A stretch of DNA of 64,000 bases from Rotaria macrura (taxonomy: Eukaryota; Rotifera; Eurotatoria; Philodinida; Philodinidae). Both the position numbers and the translations under genes were made by a program. The first letter of the stretch is position 1; every line of letters begins with the position of its first letter. Positions 38,373 to 49,948 of this stretch are shown here, piece by piece. The stretch spans positions 55,606 to 119,605 of the forward strand of contig OENT01000418.1 of NCBI GenBank assembly GCA_900239685.1, given 5' to 3'. The notes beneath the pieces were generated by a model that ran no database searches, had not been told where the DNA came from, and worked only from the letters and a program-made list of their open reading frames with translations.

Positions 38373-41300
38373 AACTATTTATTGAAGCTTGTTTTATTTG
38401 TCTTTTGTCAAGTACTACGTTATTATTCTTTCTAACACGATATGCAATGCTCAAAGGTTGTGTCTTTCATGTTATAAAAATAAAAGAAAAAAAAGAAGAA
38501 TATTACTTCTTACGATGAGATTTTGCACGAACGCAAATATGTAGAGAAATAAGAAAATGACTAGAAGACAAGGTCGTAGTGTTTTCTTTGTTACGCAGTT
38601 CTTCATCGCCCACATTCTTCTATTCATTTCTCAGTTGAATAATACTTTAGTCTAGGCTCATTTTCAGCAATCTCAATCTTCTTCTCTCATTTTTTGAATA
38701 GGTCCTGGGATGTAAGAGAATGAACAAGAAAAAAGCATTTCATTTGCATATATGTGAATTTATGTACCTCTTGAACGCATCAATAGAGTTGTTAGTTTTC
38801 AATTTTTGCTGTCCTCTAATACGATGAGTAAATTGACGAGAATATGTACTTAAATATATGAATCATGTAAATTCATTAAAATATAGACAATTTGCTCCAG
38901 GGCATGCCTTCTCTTTCTCTCTCTTCGTTATTGTAGCATTTTTACTTTATGAGAATTGAAAATCTACAATTTTTTCATAGGCCGATGTGGCGCGAGGGTC
39001 ATTACCAGAATATCTTCAAGAAGAATTCAAAGATGAAATTAATTCCAAAGCACAGTGTACTATTCATTATTCTACAATCATCAACTCCCATCTCCATCAG
39101 CCACTAGGATAGTTATCGATTGGATAATGTCCGATGGCTCATAAAGTAATTGTCACCATGACAGCTCAAACAAGAAAAGGAAAAATAAGCGATACGTAGA
39201 TACAGATCGACAAAAGTGTTACTACTATCGTACTTGTGATTACAGACATCAAGTAATATTAAATCGACATTATTTAAAGAAGCAAACAAATTAGTATTAT
39301 TCTTCATTAGTATTCTCAGAAGAACATAGCATATGAAACACACGAGACAAAAAGACCTTCACCAGTGTAAACAACTCTCAAAAGTGAATATTTTCTAATT
39401 ATGAATGCTTTCACTATTGGTAGAATGATTTGTCCAGGAAATGTTTTTCGCTAATGTGAACATTCTTTTATTTAGCACAATAACTCTTTCTGACTACTCT
39501 TGTTATATCATAAGTATTCTATTGTGTTGCCATCGATACAACGATTTTATGAAGATGTTTTTATTCACTGTGAACAGAGTCATTTACGTGTGACCTGAGT
39601 GCTTTACCAAAAAAAGGAAAACACTGATATGATAGCAGAAGTCAAAAGGAAACGTGAATCATTCAATGATCTAGAACGATGTTAGTTTTGAGACAGAAAC
39701 TCAAAAGAATATTCGATGAATCGATACAAAAACGAATTTTTCGATTACAGTTCAAACAGTTAAATTCATGTGCAGTGAACCAATGAATCTTTGCGTTGTT
39801 AGTTACTCACCACTTGAGAATTTTTAGGTGGAAAATATGAGATTTTATGTTATAATTATCTTATGGTAATGGATATTAAATGAACTCGAAAACGATGAAC
39901 TTATTATTCGAATATAAAATTCTATACAATATATCGATCTAGTTTGATAAAATTTATATATAATCGTATTATGAGCTTTTGATACTTAAAGACACAATCA
40001 CACGTATTCGTCTGACATCGACAGAAACTATTATACTAACTTGCAATAAATATTGATCCTGAATGTTTCAATTTGATATATATATAGTTATCAGTTACTA
40101 GTAAACGACTACGAACGTTATATTAACATGACCCAATAACATGATAGTAGTGTAAAAGAAACGTTGGCATATGGTTCTATTAATTTAGAAAATCTACTGG
40201 ATAAAACTTCTAGTCTAAAGGAAGAATACATAAAAGCGTAGGATATTTAGACATATGGCATGATAATTAATCTATTAAAACAGTACTTACCTAACATACT
40301 TGTGAAATCCGATCGAAAGTGAGAATACAACTGTGCAGGATAGAGATTTACAATCCAGAAACCCTTAAGCTTTAGCATGCTAGTATGAAAGACCCGTTTA
40401 CGAATTGCGTCTTATTATGATCTGTAGGCTACTCCCTTCTAGCATTTCCAGTGAATTAATAAAAAATAATGCCGAAAACAAATACTTTCATGAAAAATAA
40501 ATGTAATAAAATAGTCTTCCTACCATAAATAAGAATAGTTAAATCATGTTTCTCACATGAATCTTGCAGCAAGTATCATTCACTATTCTCAGTGTAGAAC
40601 GTATTGACTGTATGCTACTGTTGCATTCCACATATGGATCTCTTACTAGCAAAAGCATTTAACCAAATTACATTGATTGTATAAGAATTTGAGTTGACTA
40701 TTTTTTCAAACGTATTGTACAAAGAAAAGACCAGTCCGATTACGTCAGATTAAAATCGTTCAGTTTTCATTTTTGACACGAATCGAATACTTATCAGGGA
40801 TAAAAATATTTCCAAAACTTTTTTTAGGCCACTTGTTGCAGTAGAAAAGTCAATATTGATGCATCTGTGTAAAGCTCTCCAAATTTCGGTGTTACACTAC
40901 AGTAAATAAGCGCTAATCTACGTCATAAATTGAACATTTAGCTATTACGTCGATGTTCAATAATTACACGATAAAATATTCAATTGCGTCATACACTATT
41001 CTATATTTGATGTTATTCTAATTCTTTACTTCGCAATTGTAGCAAGTCAAGGGAAAGAATCTTTGGAAGCATTTTCATCACTGAAGCATTATTTAATCAT
41101 GTTTCGAGTGACTGCTTGCACGTGTTCTTGCAAGTCAATATAATAATAAGAAAACTAGATGGAATATGAAGAAATTTATGTTTAATTTGAGAATAAAAAG
41201 GAGCATTTCCATGACTCCATTGTTTTTATTGTTGAGCTTAATGAATACATTAAAGATATAATTTTAAAGCAAATGGAGCATTCTTTAGAAAGTGTGAAAA

Positions 41301-43482
41301 ACGAAGAACATTACAATGAATTTATTATTCGTTCTCATCATGGAATTATTAATGTGCAATAGTAATCAAAAAGAAGAAGCAAATATCAATGTGATTATTA
41401 TTTAATTATATCATAGATTTACGTAGTTTAATATATATCCAATATTTTCTTCGTTACCTTTTGTGTTTTGCATAGTGAAGTATAGACGTTTATGCAAATA
41501 GGTGGTTTGGCGACGCCAGGGAAATTTTAATTTTTTTCCTTAAGAAACATTTGCGCATGATTCGACATTGTCGATTATTACTTTTTTGTTCTTGTATGTT
41601 ATTGACTATGGGACATTTCAAAATAAGACACGCAGAAGATTCTAGTAAAGAAGTGGAGGATGAAAATCGTATTAAACGTCGCATAGGACAACGAGAGAAA
41701 ATGTCTGATGTTTATATCATGTAAATCGGATGATCGAGTTGTTGAACTGAGAGGGCTCTAAAATGAGTTACTCTGCTAATTAAATTAAGAAACGAAAACA
41801 CTTACAATTGTTTGGGCTAGTCAATTCAACTAGTAGTAAATACAATCACCTTTTCATAGACACGCAGTTAATCATAGACAGAAAAAAAGATTAAAATCCA
41901 TTAAAATTTCTTATTTGACAATAGCGATAGATTGCATTTGTCTTCAATCAATTTCTAATCATGGAAAGTCGATCGAAAGAAAATTTTTCGCCGTTTTTTA
42001 GAAGAACATTTTAAGAAGCTGATCTGAGGAGACGAAATTTTCATAAAGTCAAATCGACGATTGGTTTTGATTAGCGAAGAATCATTTGCTCGACTTATAT
42101 CTCTAGTAGCATATAAAATTTTAAGTAGAGATGCGTATACCGAATCACTACAGTGACATTAGAAGAATTTTTCATCGTAAATCATTTTAGGTTGACTGTA
42201 GATATCCAACAGCAACGATGTATTACGACAAAGTAGAATTTTTTTTCTTTTCGTTTCGATCGAAAATTCTCAGCGTTACAGAAGAAGATAAATAGTAAGT
42301 AAACATGGTATTATTCATTGAATTCGTTCTCAATAAAGTATTTGGATAAGTAGTATCATGTAGAAACATGAGTGGCATAACATAGAACTTCCATAATAGC
42401 AGAGTAGCGACTAGACTAAGCTTTCGATGAATTATCAATAGAATTTTTATGATTAAAACCCGATAAGTAACTTCAATGAAAAATATCTAAAGATTAGTAA
42501 GAATTCGTAAGGTTAACATATTCTAGAAGAACATTGAGATCTTTTTGAATTAACTCAGATTTTCTCCTTGTATGAAGCCAGATTGATGAAATTGATCATA
42601 AAGTTCGTATTTATCTAGTAAAAAGATTACAGATATTAACATAAATAATGAATACATTTATTGATCTGAAGGTATGCACGAATTTTATTAGGATATACAG
42701 CATAATGTATCATGTTTTGTCATTTGTTTGTACAAAAAAAGTGTATCCCTGAGTGCATGATGTACTTTGTGTAAGCACAATTAGTCACTTTTTTGTATGC
42801 ACACCAAGTTCCACGTAAACTATAGGCTAGCTAATTAATACAACTATGACGGGTCTACTCAAAGATATTATTGCATATGTATAAGCATTCGAATACATAG
42901 CACAAGACTATCGTCGAAAATAAGTTCTCATCAAAATCTATTCTTTTCAGAATTGGAATAACTGGTCAAAATCCTAATTGGTTAAAAGATCAACCTTTGT
43001 TAATAAAAATACGAAAGAAAATGTATAAAAAAAACAAGTAATACTAATGTATTTCCTATTTTATTCTTCGTCTAGCAGTATTGGAGTTGTCAAAATACAT
43101 GTAATTCGTAGTAAGCCGTGTTGCTTACACGATTCTCTTACTCGCTGAGCCACTGTTCATCCTAAAAGATTGGTGAAACATTCTCATTTTATCTTTTTAA
43201 TCGTGCATATAGCGCTCAAAATGTCTCAAAAGCATGTCATTATCTGTTGGCGACAACTACACACTGAATATTATTATTTGAAAAGATTTCGAAGACGACA
43301 GAACATTATATGAGTGAGAATCAGTGGAATCAAATGAATCCTGTCGTTTTCAATTCTCCTTTCATATGTCTCATTAGTTAAGACAAAAATATTACATCGT
43401 TAGAACAACAGAATTATATTGTGACCCTCAATTATAATTAACACAATAGCTTGTCCGCTATCTAAACATTATTTACAACATC
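38373..43482. other. Long gene-poor region
   Basis: About 5 kb of AT-rich sequence with no gene I can support. A short open stretch after a good acceptor (TTTTTTCATAG near 38966-38981) runs to a TAG near 39110, and a signal-peptide-like ATG frame starts at 38557. Neither forms a convincing gene. Confidence 0.4.
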
Positions 43483-44143
43483 GAGCCATTAAAGTTGTCT
43501 TCAGAATTTTTTCAACACAGTTATTTTCCACTATGGACCACATCTTCATACTAATCGAAGTACGTAGTACTTCATTATCACGGAAGTATTGATCGTCACA
43601 GTCATGTATCATTTTCAAAACACATCTTCCACATGTATAGGACAAGTCAGTCAAATCAATGTGGTAGGATTGTTTGAAAATATCTATTATTTGAACGAGT
43701 ACACAAATATGCACCGAGTGATGCTCTCAAAAGCCCTCACATGCCAGAGACATTTCACAAATCTCATATCTGCATTGTGTTCTTATTATAAATTGATGCT
43801 TGACGAATGGTTATTCTGCTAGAGATTGAAACTGTTTACATATTTATATATGAGTGTTTTGAATTACATCGTCTTGTTTAGCGAACATTCTGACACGCAC
43901 ATAATTGTCCGAGTAAATGTATAGTACAATAAGCATTTAAATTCTCGTTCCCTATCTGCACTAGAAACGGAATGAGTGTAAATGATAAATATTGAAGAAT
44001 GCAAATCTTTGTTAAAGTATTGCGAAGAAAGAAATATAGAAATATTTATGAAAAATGTTATGCATGCGAGGTAATATGTCATGTGTTGAATAGTTTAAAC
44101 CGCATAGTTATTCTTTGCAATAAAAGATACCAAATATTTTCAT
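43483..44143. repeat. Left arm of a 661-bp inverted repeat
   Basis: Starts GAGCCATTAAAGTTG and is the reverse complement of 46695-47355. Paired coordinates sum to 90838 along the whole length, so no indels exist, and I saw no mismatches by eye. The same short open frames appear mirrored in both arms. No target-site duplication flanks the pair. Confidence 0.93.
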
Positions 44144-44638
44144 GACTGATTGTAAAAGATACAGAATGAGCGATAGATGTAGTGTGAATATTTAGAATGG
44201 TCAACGAGAAATAGACTAGACGTCTAATTTGTAACTTCACAAGAACTAATATCTTCAAATGAATGATGTTGGCGTAAAAAACACTTGATTGTTTTTTGCT
44301 CTCTGATTTATCAGTAAAAGCAGAAGTTCGATAATGTATAATTCACTTTTAGTTGGCATTGAAATAGCCCTCGATTCATGATGTTATATTTGTCTTCGTG
44401 TACTTTTTCTCCATATGTTTTAGCTATTTTCTATCTATACCATCGAACAATAATAATAATTAATCAGTTTAAGTCATATATCGTTGATCTTTAATGGACC
44501 AAAAGAAAATGCCCAATGCAGATCGTGTGCTATACGCTTAGAGTGATTGAGATTAGTGATGCACCGGTGACGGTAACCGTTACAATCGGTAACCGTTCCA
44601 ACGTTAACCGTCACGACCGGTAACCGGTAACCGTTCCT

Positions 44639-44843
44639 ACCGGGACCCGCTCCACCGGGACCCGTTCCACCGGGACCCGTTCCACCGGGACCCGTTCCGA
44701 CCGGGACCCGTTCCACCGGGACCCGTTCCACCGGGACCCGTCCAGCCGGTAACCGTTCCACCGGGACCCGTCCAGCCGGTAACCGTTCCACCGGGACCCG
44801 TCCAGCCGGTAACCGTTCCACCGGGACCCGTCCAGCCGGTAAC
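44639..44843. repeat. 15/30-bp minisatellite in the hAT element
   Basis: Tandem units of ACCGGGACCCGTTCC (15 bp) pass into a 30-bp higher-order unit in which a CCGGTAACCG-bearing half alternates with the original. The long translations through it are repeat artefacts, not a gene. Confidence 0.9.
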
Positions 44844-44893
44844 CGGTCAAACCGATATGCATTCTGCCGATAGTCGATAAGAGTCTCCAACAT

Positions 44894-45067
44894 CCGGTAT
44901 AAGCCAGTATAGGCCGGTATAAGCCGGTAAAAGCCGTTATAAGCCGGTATAAACCAGTATAAGCCGGTATAAACCGGTATAAGCCGGTATAAGCCAGTAT
45001 AAACCGGTATAACCTGGTATAAACCGGTATAACCCGGTATAAGCCAGTATAAACCGGTATAAACCTG
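44894..45067. repeat. 10-bp minisatellite at the centre of the hAT element
   Basis: About 17 units of the decamer CCGGTATAAG and variants (CCAGTATAAG, CCGGTATAAA). It sits between the two inner palindromic arms. Confidence 0.9.
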
Positions 45068-45238
45068 TTTATACCGTTTATATCGGCTAATACCGTCTTT
45101 TACCGGATGTTGGAGGTGCTTCTCGGCTATCGGCAGAATACTTATCGGTTTTACCGGTTATCGGTGGGACGGTTACCGGTAAGGGCGGTTACCGTTAGAC
45201 CGGTGAACCGATGATTCACCGTCACCGGTGCATCCCTA

Positions 45239-46694
45239 ATTGAGATCGATATCACGAACTTGTTCCAAAGACTTCCTATGAGTCTGAAAGCGAGTAACCA
45301 GTTTATCTATCTTAAATCAGAGTCTTGTAGGTCCTATTCCTTTAGGATTTGATGAGTGCCCTTTAGAAGCAATAGATTTAAGTAACTTGAAGAATATTAT
45401 GGCCTCCTGACTGGAAAAAAATTGATTTTATTCTCAGACTAAATCAAGGATCTTATGAGATTCCTGAATATATTATAATTCTCAAGAGATTATCACGTCG
45501 TGTTGAAATGAAAAAACAAAAGGTCAAGTAACGGCAGATTTTTTTACGCCTTTATACTCTACTTAAGAGGCAAAATGGATTTTACATTTTTTCTATACTT
45601 TGTTTACACCATTCATCAAACTTCGAGCATCTGTACTTATAATTATATACATTCAGTGTATCAGGTTGAAAGACAACGATCACTGTGTACACATGGACTC
45701 GCACTGATTCTTTCAATACAGGTTCAGAGGAACAAGACAATCATCAGCGTAAAGCCATGTTGGACGATTTTAATACAGTGATTGTCTTAGCGCCACACAC
45801 TGCATGGTAACCAACTCAGTAATACAACTTCATAAGCGAACATCTACAAAACTAACCAAACGTGCTGGAATTCATTACTATAGAATTGAAGTTGACAAGG
45901 GTCCATGAATTCAGCAATATAAATACGTTGCTCGTAACATTTGATAAAAGTTTAACCACATTGTGATATTCGATATTTAGCAACTAAACTTTCATGAGCT
46001 AGTTCTCCGGAAGGTAAGTCTTTTGTTTTTGATGAAAACTATAACCAGGGCTAAGCAACATAAAAATAAAGAAAGTAGTCTATGATTAAAAGGTAAAGCA
46101 AGACTGATGTTATGTAGAACAATAATAAATAATAAAATGCAATCTTAAGCTTTCCAATCAATGAACACAACAATACCAAACTACTTCAATTAACATTTCT
46201 CATCATTATCAACAGTTTCGCATAGACGCATGAGGAGTTCAAATGAAAAAATCATCTTAACCAATTGATGAAAAATGTAACAAAGGTTCGTTCAATTTAT
46301 TATCGAAGGAGAAAATTTGTATATAAAGAATGGAAGACTATACAATTTCTATTTTACAACTGATACTTCGTACTTATTCGATGATTCTGAGAAAGAAAAA
46401 CGCTAACAGAAGGAATATGTGACACGTATTCGAACCTCTCGTCACATTAATAAAACCAAAACATATCCATCTCCTCAAGATTTAACTAATGCTGAGATAA
46501 ATAGCATGTATTCACAACTAAATCAACTATAGAATGATAACTGATAATTGCTCAGTTTAACACCAGATCGAATTATCCTCTAACGAATTATCACCAGGCG
46601 TTGAACAAACCGATCAAACTCTCGATACAATACCACGACTGGAAAATTTCAATAAATGAAACATTTATGAAAATTTCAGATGTTTTGCTATGCA
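45239..46694. other. Palindrome spacer with possible gene relics
   Basis: Short open stretches such as 45420-45530 (plus) and 46410-46530 (plus) read like protein fragments interrupted by stops. I cannot assign them to a family. The region may hold a decayed gene trapped between the inverted arms. Confidence 0.35.
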
Positions 46695-47355
46695 ATGAAA
46701 ATATTTGGTATCTTTTATTGCAAAGAATAACTATGCGGTTTAAACTATTCAACACATGACATATTACCTCGCATGCATAACATTTTTCATAAATATTTCT
46801 ATATTTCTTTCTTCGCAATACTTTAACAAAGATTTGCATTCTTCAATATTTATCATTTACACTCATTCCGTTTCTAGTGCAGATAGGGAACGAGAATTTA
46901 AATGCTTATTGTACTATACATTTACTCGGACAATTATGTGCGTGTCAGAATGTTCGCTAAACAAGACGATGTAATTCAAAACACTCATATATAAATATGT
47001 AAACAGTTTCAATCTCTAGCAGAATAACCATTCGTCAAGCATCAATTTATAATAAGAACACAATGCAGATATGAGATTTGTGAAATGTCTCTGGCATGTG
47101 AGGGCTTTTGAGAGCATCACTCGGTGCATATTTGTGTACTCGTTCAAATAATAGATATTTTCAAACAATCCTACCACATTGATTTGACTGACTTGTCCTA
47201 TACATGTGGAAGATGTGTTTTGAAAATGATACATGACTGTGACGATCAATACTTCCGTGATAATGAAGTACTACGTACTTCGATTAGTATGAAGATGTGG
47301 TCCATAGTGGAAAATAACTGTGTTGAAAAAATTCTGAAGACAACTTTAATGGCTC
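46695..47355. repeat. Right arm of the 661-bp inverted repeat
   Basis: Reverse complement of 43483-44143. Similarity ends sharply at 46695 (inner side) and 47355 (outer side). Confidence 0.93.
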
Positions 47356-49157
47356 ACTAGAAGATAAATGTAGACTGAAAAGTCTAGGAAAAACAAAATT
47401 TCTCCTTTTGACTGATTATTCGTGAACAGTTTAAAATCGTGTACGTTGAGAACAGTTGATGGATTTCAGGTGGAAGCTTCAATTTCTTTTTAACTTGACT
47501 AGAGTTATTTTTTGAACAAATATCAGTCATATGGACGAGATCAAATGAGCAAATTTTAGTGGAAACTAATCGTAGCTGAAAGTGGAAAGTTTCACGCAAA
47601 TTGATTTGCATCGCACATTTTCTAAACTTAGACCAATTCGTTCTTTCAATTTTTATTGACAATCTGATCGATGAGTACGACATTTTCAGCATACAACTAA
47701 ATTAAGTTGAGCGTGGATGCTAACTTATAATTTCTCTAGACCAACACACACACCCTTTCAAACTATAGACTCGACAGTTCCAATCGTGAAAAATAGTCAT
47801 AGTGAGATGGTCAGTGTAGATATGATTTTTCAAAATCAACGGCCATTTATTAGTGATAGTATCGTGAAGGATGCTGTGTCTAATTTAAATTCACTTTTAA
47901 AATTCGTTTGTCACAAAAATATTGAACGTAACATATAGAAAATGGTATGAACTAAATAATCAGATTGATAGATGTTATCTTGAGGATTGTAATGAATCGA
48001 AATTAAGCCAATCCTGTCTTTAATTTGACATGGCTCTCTCTCTTTTGTACATTAAATTATTGTCTTATTAGCACTGAAAAATAATTAGATTTTTTTACAA
48101 TCATCAAAAAACTCATTTGCTGATAGGTCGATCGGCAATTAAATCACGAAGAAACAAATTCTCATAAAAATTTATGTAAAACTACAACAGGATATGAAAT
48201 ATATCCCGAATAATGAAACAAAGCCGGAAGGAAAAGAAGTAAATGACGACTCTATTTGGCAACTCGTCTATGTGTGAAAAATACGAAACATCACAAATTC
48301 ATCTACATGAATATCATTCATAATTATCTCTCCTTTATGAAGAAGCCCTGCTGTTTCATCAATAAAATATAATCACTTCTCTTAGATCATTTCTGATGTC
48401 GACTCGAGAAATGATTACGGACTACTTCGACTTTAAACTGAGCGATATATTAATAGTTGAGTCGGAATAAAAATCGGTGATACGTAATTCATTATAATAA
48501 GACACATCAATAGAATAGTTCTAGATCAAGTTTCATTGTCAAAAGATTCTAGGGTATGTTAAAATATATTCTCGTTTTAATTTTATTACTTGTTATAAAG
48601 AATTCTTTTAATCGTCATTCAACCAACTAACTATAATCAACATCGATTAACAAAACCCCACCTGGTAGATTTTTGTTTTTCTTCCTATCATAATCTTTTT
48701 AAAGTCATATCATTCTAATCGTGTAGAATCCACTTTTTCGTTCGATTGATAAGCCAATGGATAGTAAAGATAAAGTCGTCTTAATATTTTACAAGTCTAT
48801 CGGCAAGTATAAGGTAAATAGTTTAATCTCACGATGTGACAGTCTACACAGTTTTGCCCACGGAACGATATCTAAATCTAGAAAAAACATCGATTATCGT
48901 GCCTGTACTAGAGCATTCTTTTCTTCAAACTATACCAAGTAAATAACCTTTCTATTCGTTGTAAATTTATATCTGTTTAACAAATAAAAAAGCATGCTTA
49001 CGTTCTGGTTCTGTCTCATGTTAAAAATAGCGTATTCATCGATGCGTAACATTTTATTTCGATCGCCATAAACTAGGGATGTTTTTCTTTCGCGTTGGTT
49101 TTTCTTCGTTTCATGACAGAAAGTATGATTTGCCTTACACTTTAGAACTTGTTCAAT
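47356..49157. other. Intergenic region upstream of the four-TM gene
   Basis: No gene recognised. A short open frame from ATG 48757 is followed by a donor-like GTAAATAG (48814), but no partner exon was found. Confidence 0.4.
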
Positions 49158-49948
49158 ATGGATATGGATCAATCGAAAGAAACAATACCGTTTTCACCAA
49201 TGGAAATATCACAAACACAAAGGAATAGTCACTCAGGTGATCCAAGTATTAGAAAAACAAGAGTTGCACTTTTCGTTTTTCTAATGATTGAAATGGTAGA
49301 AATGAAACCATATAGAAAACAAGTCATGCTGTGCTATACTTCTAGATTTTTGCGATTGCTAATGTCGTTCTTCAAACGATTCGTTTAATTAACTATTATC
49401 GTACACCTGATACCGACCGCGATCATAATTTAGCCAGTTCATATATTGCGAGTGTTATTGTTGGTAAAAATATCTATCGAAATGTTTTCTTGTTAACATT
49501 TTAATTTAGGCACTATTGTTATCGTCTATCTGGTTCTTAATATATTGGCCGTAGTTAAATATCATCGTGTTGTCATTCTTATTGTACGTTACGTTTTCTG
49601 ATTTCTATTCTCCAGACGCAAATCTATGTGTGAATACCATACTGTTATGACTTTTTTGTCTAGTTTGCCTGGTTGGGTCTTATCAAATTAGTAATGGATG
49701 CGGCTATTGTAGTTTTTGCGGTAATTGCAGTCATTGCTATTACAACCGTATCTGGTCAAGCAGGTGTTGCAGTTATTTTGACAATAATTATCCTTGTGTC
49801 AGCAGCTCTTTCACTTCTTTTAAACGTTCGTATTCTTTCGTACTCATACCTTCTTATTCAGTATTACTGCTTTTAGATACTGATCGTTGTCTTTTCATTT
49901 CAATTGGCTAAATTACTCAAAAAAAATGATGCTTACCAACCATTCTAA
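49158..49948 (+). CDS. Small four-TM membrane protein, five exons
   Basis: Exons 49158-49295, 49346-49463, 49510-49583, 49664-49825 and 49877-49948 give 564 bases, or 187 residues. Introns are 50, 46, 80 and 51 bp. All acceptors end in AG, and the last donor is the unusual GTTCGT. After a hydrophilic N-terminus of about 33 residues come four hydrophobic spans: VALFVFLMIEMIFAIANVVL, IVGTIVIVYLVLNILAVV, FAWLGLIKLVMDAAIVVFAV and VAVILTIIILVSAALSLLLN with LIVVFSF. The short tail LLKKNDAYQPF follows. A possible tyrosine sorting signal is only suggestive. The architecture recalls MARVEL/tetraspan proteins, but no family motif is clear. A degraded paralogue lies 5 kb downstream on the same strand and shares the exon plan, which supports this model. 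AATAAA at 50053-50058. Confidence 0.75.

Larger units (their letters stand above)
44554..45238. mobile_element. hAT-type non-autonomous element carrying two minisatellites
   Basis: The ends read TAGTGATGCACCGGTGACGG and, inverted, TAGGGATGCACCGGTGACGG. A perfect 8-bp duplication ATTGAGAT lies at 44546-44553 and 45239-45246. Both the TIR type and the 8-bp duplication are typical of hAT transposons. The interior is palindromic (about 44847-44896 pairs with 45106-45155, sharing CTGCCGAT/ATCGGCAG and CCAACATCCGG). It carries two tandem arrays and no transposase. The GC-rich content contrasts with the surroundings. Confidence 0.92.

Noticed and set aside
38557-39109. Signal-peptide-like ATG frame and a separate open exon after a good acceptor
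   Set aside because: The two pieces could not be joined in frame with credible splice sites, and open lengths of about 40 codons arise by chance here.
43080-43165. tRNA-like A-box on the minus strand (TGGCTCAGCGAG)
   Set aside because: No matching B-box and no cloverleaf could be built. At most a SINE or tRNA relic.
44474-44893. 139- and 83-codon open frames rich in RVPVERLPAG or GSRWNGYRLD repeats
   Set aside because: They are translations of the 15/30-bp minisatellite in a transposon, open in several frames because of the repeat.
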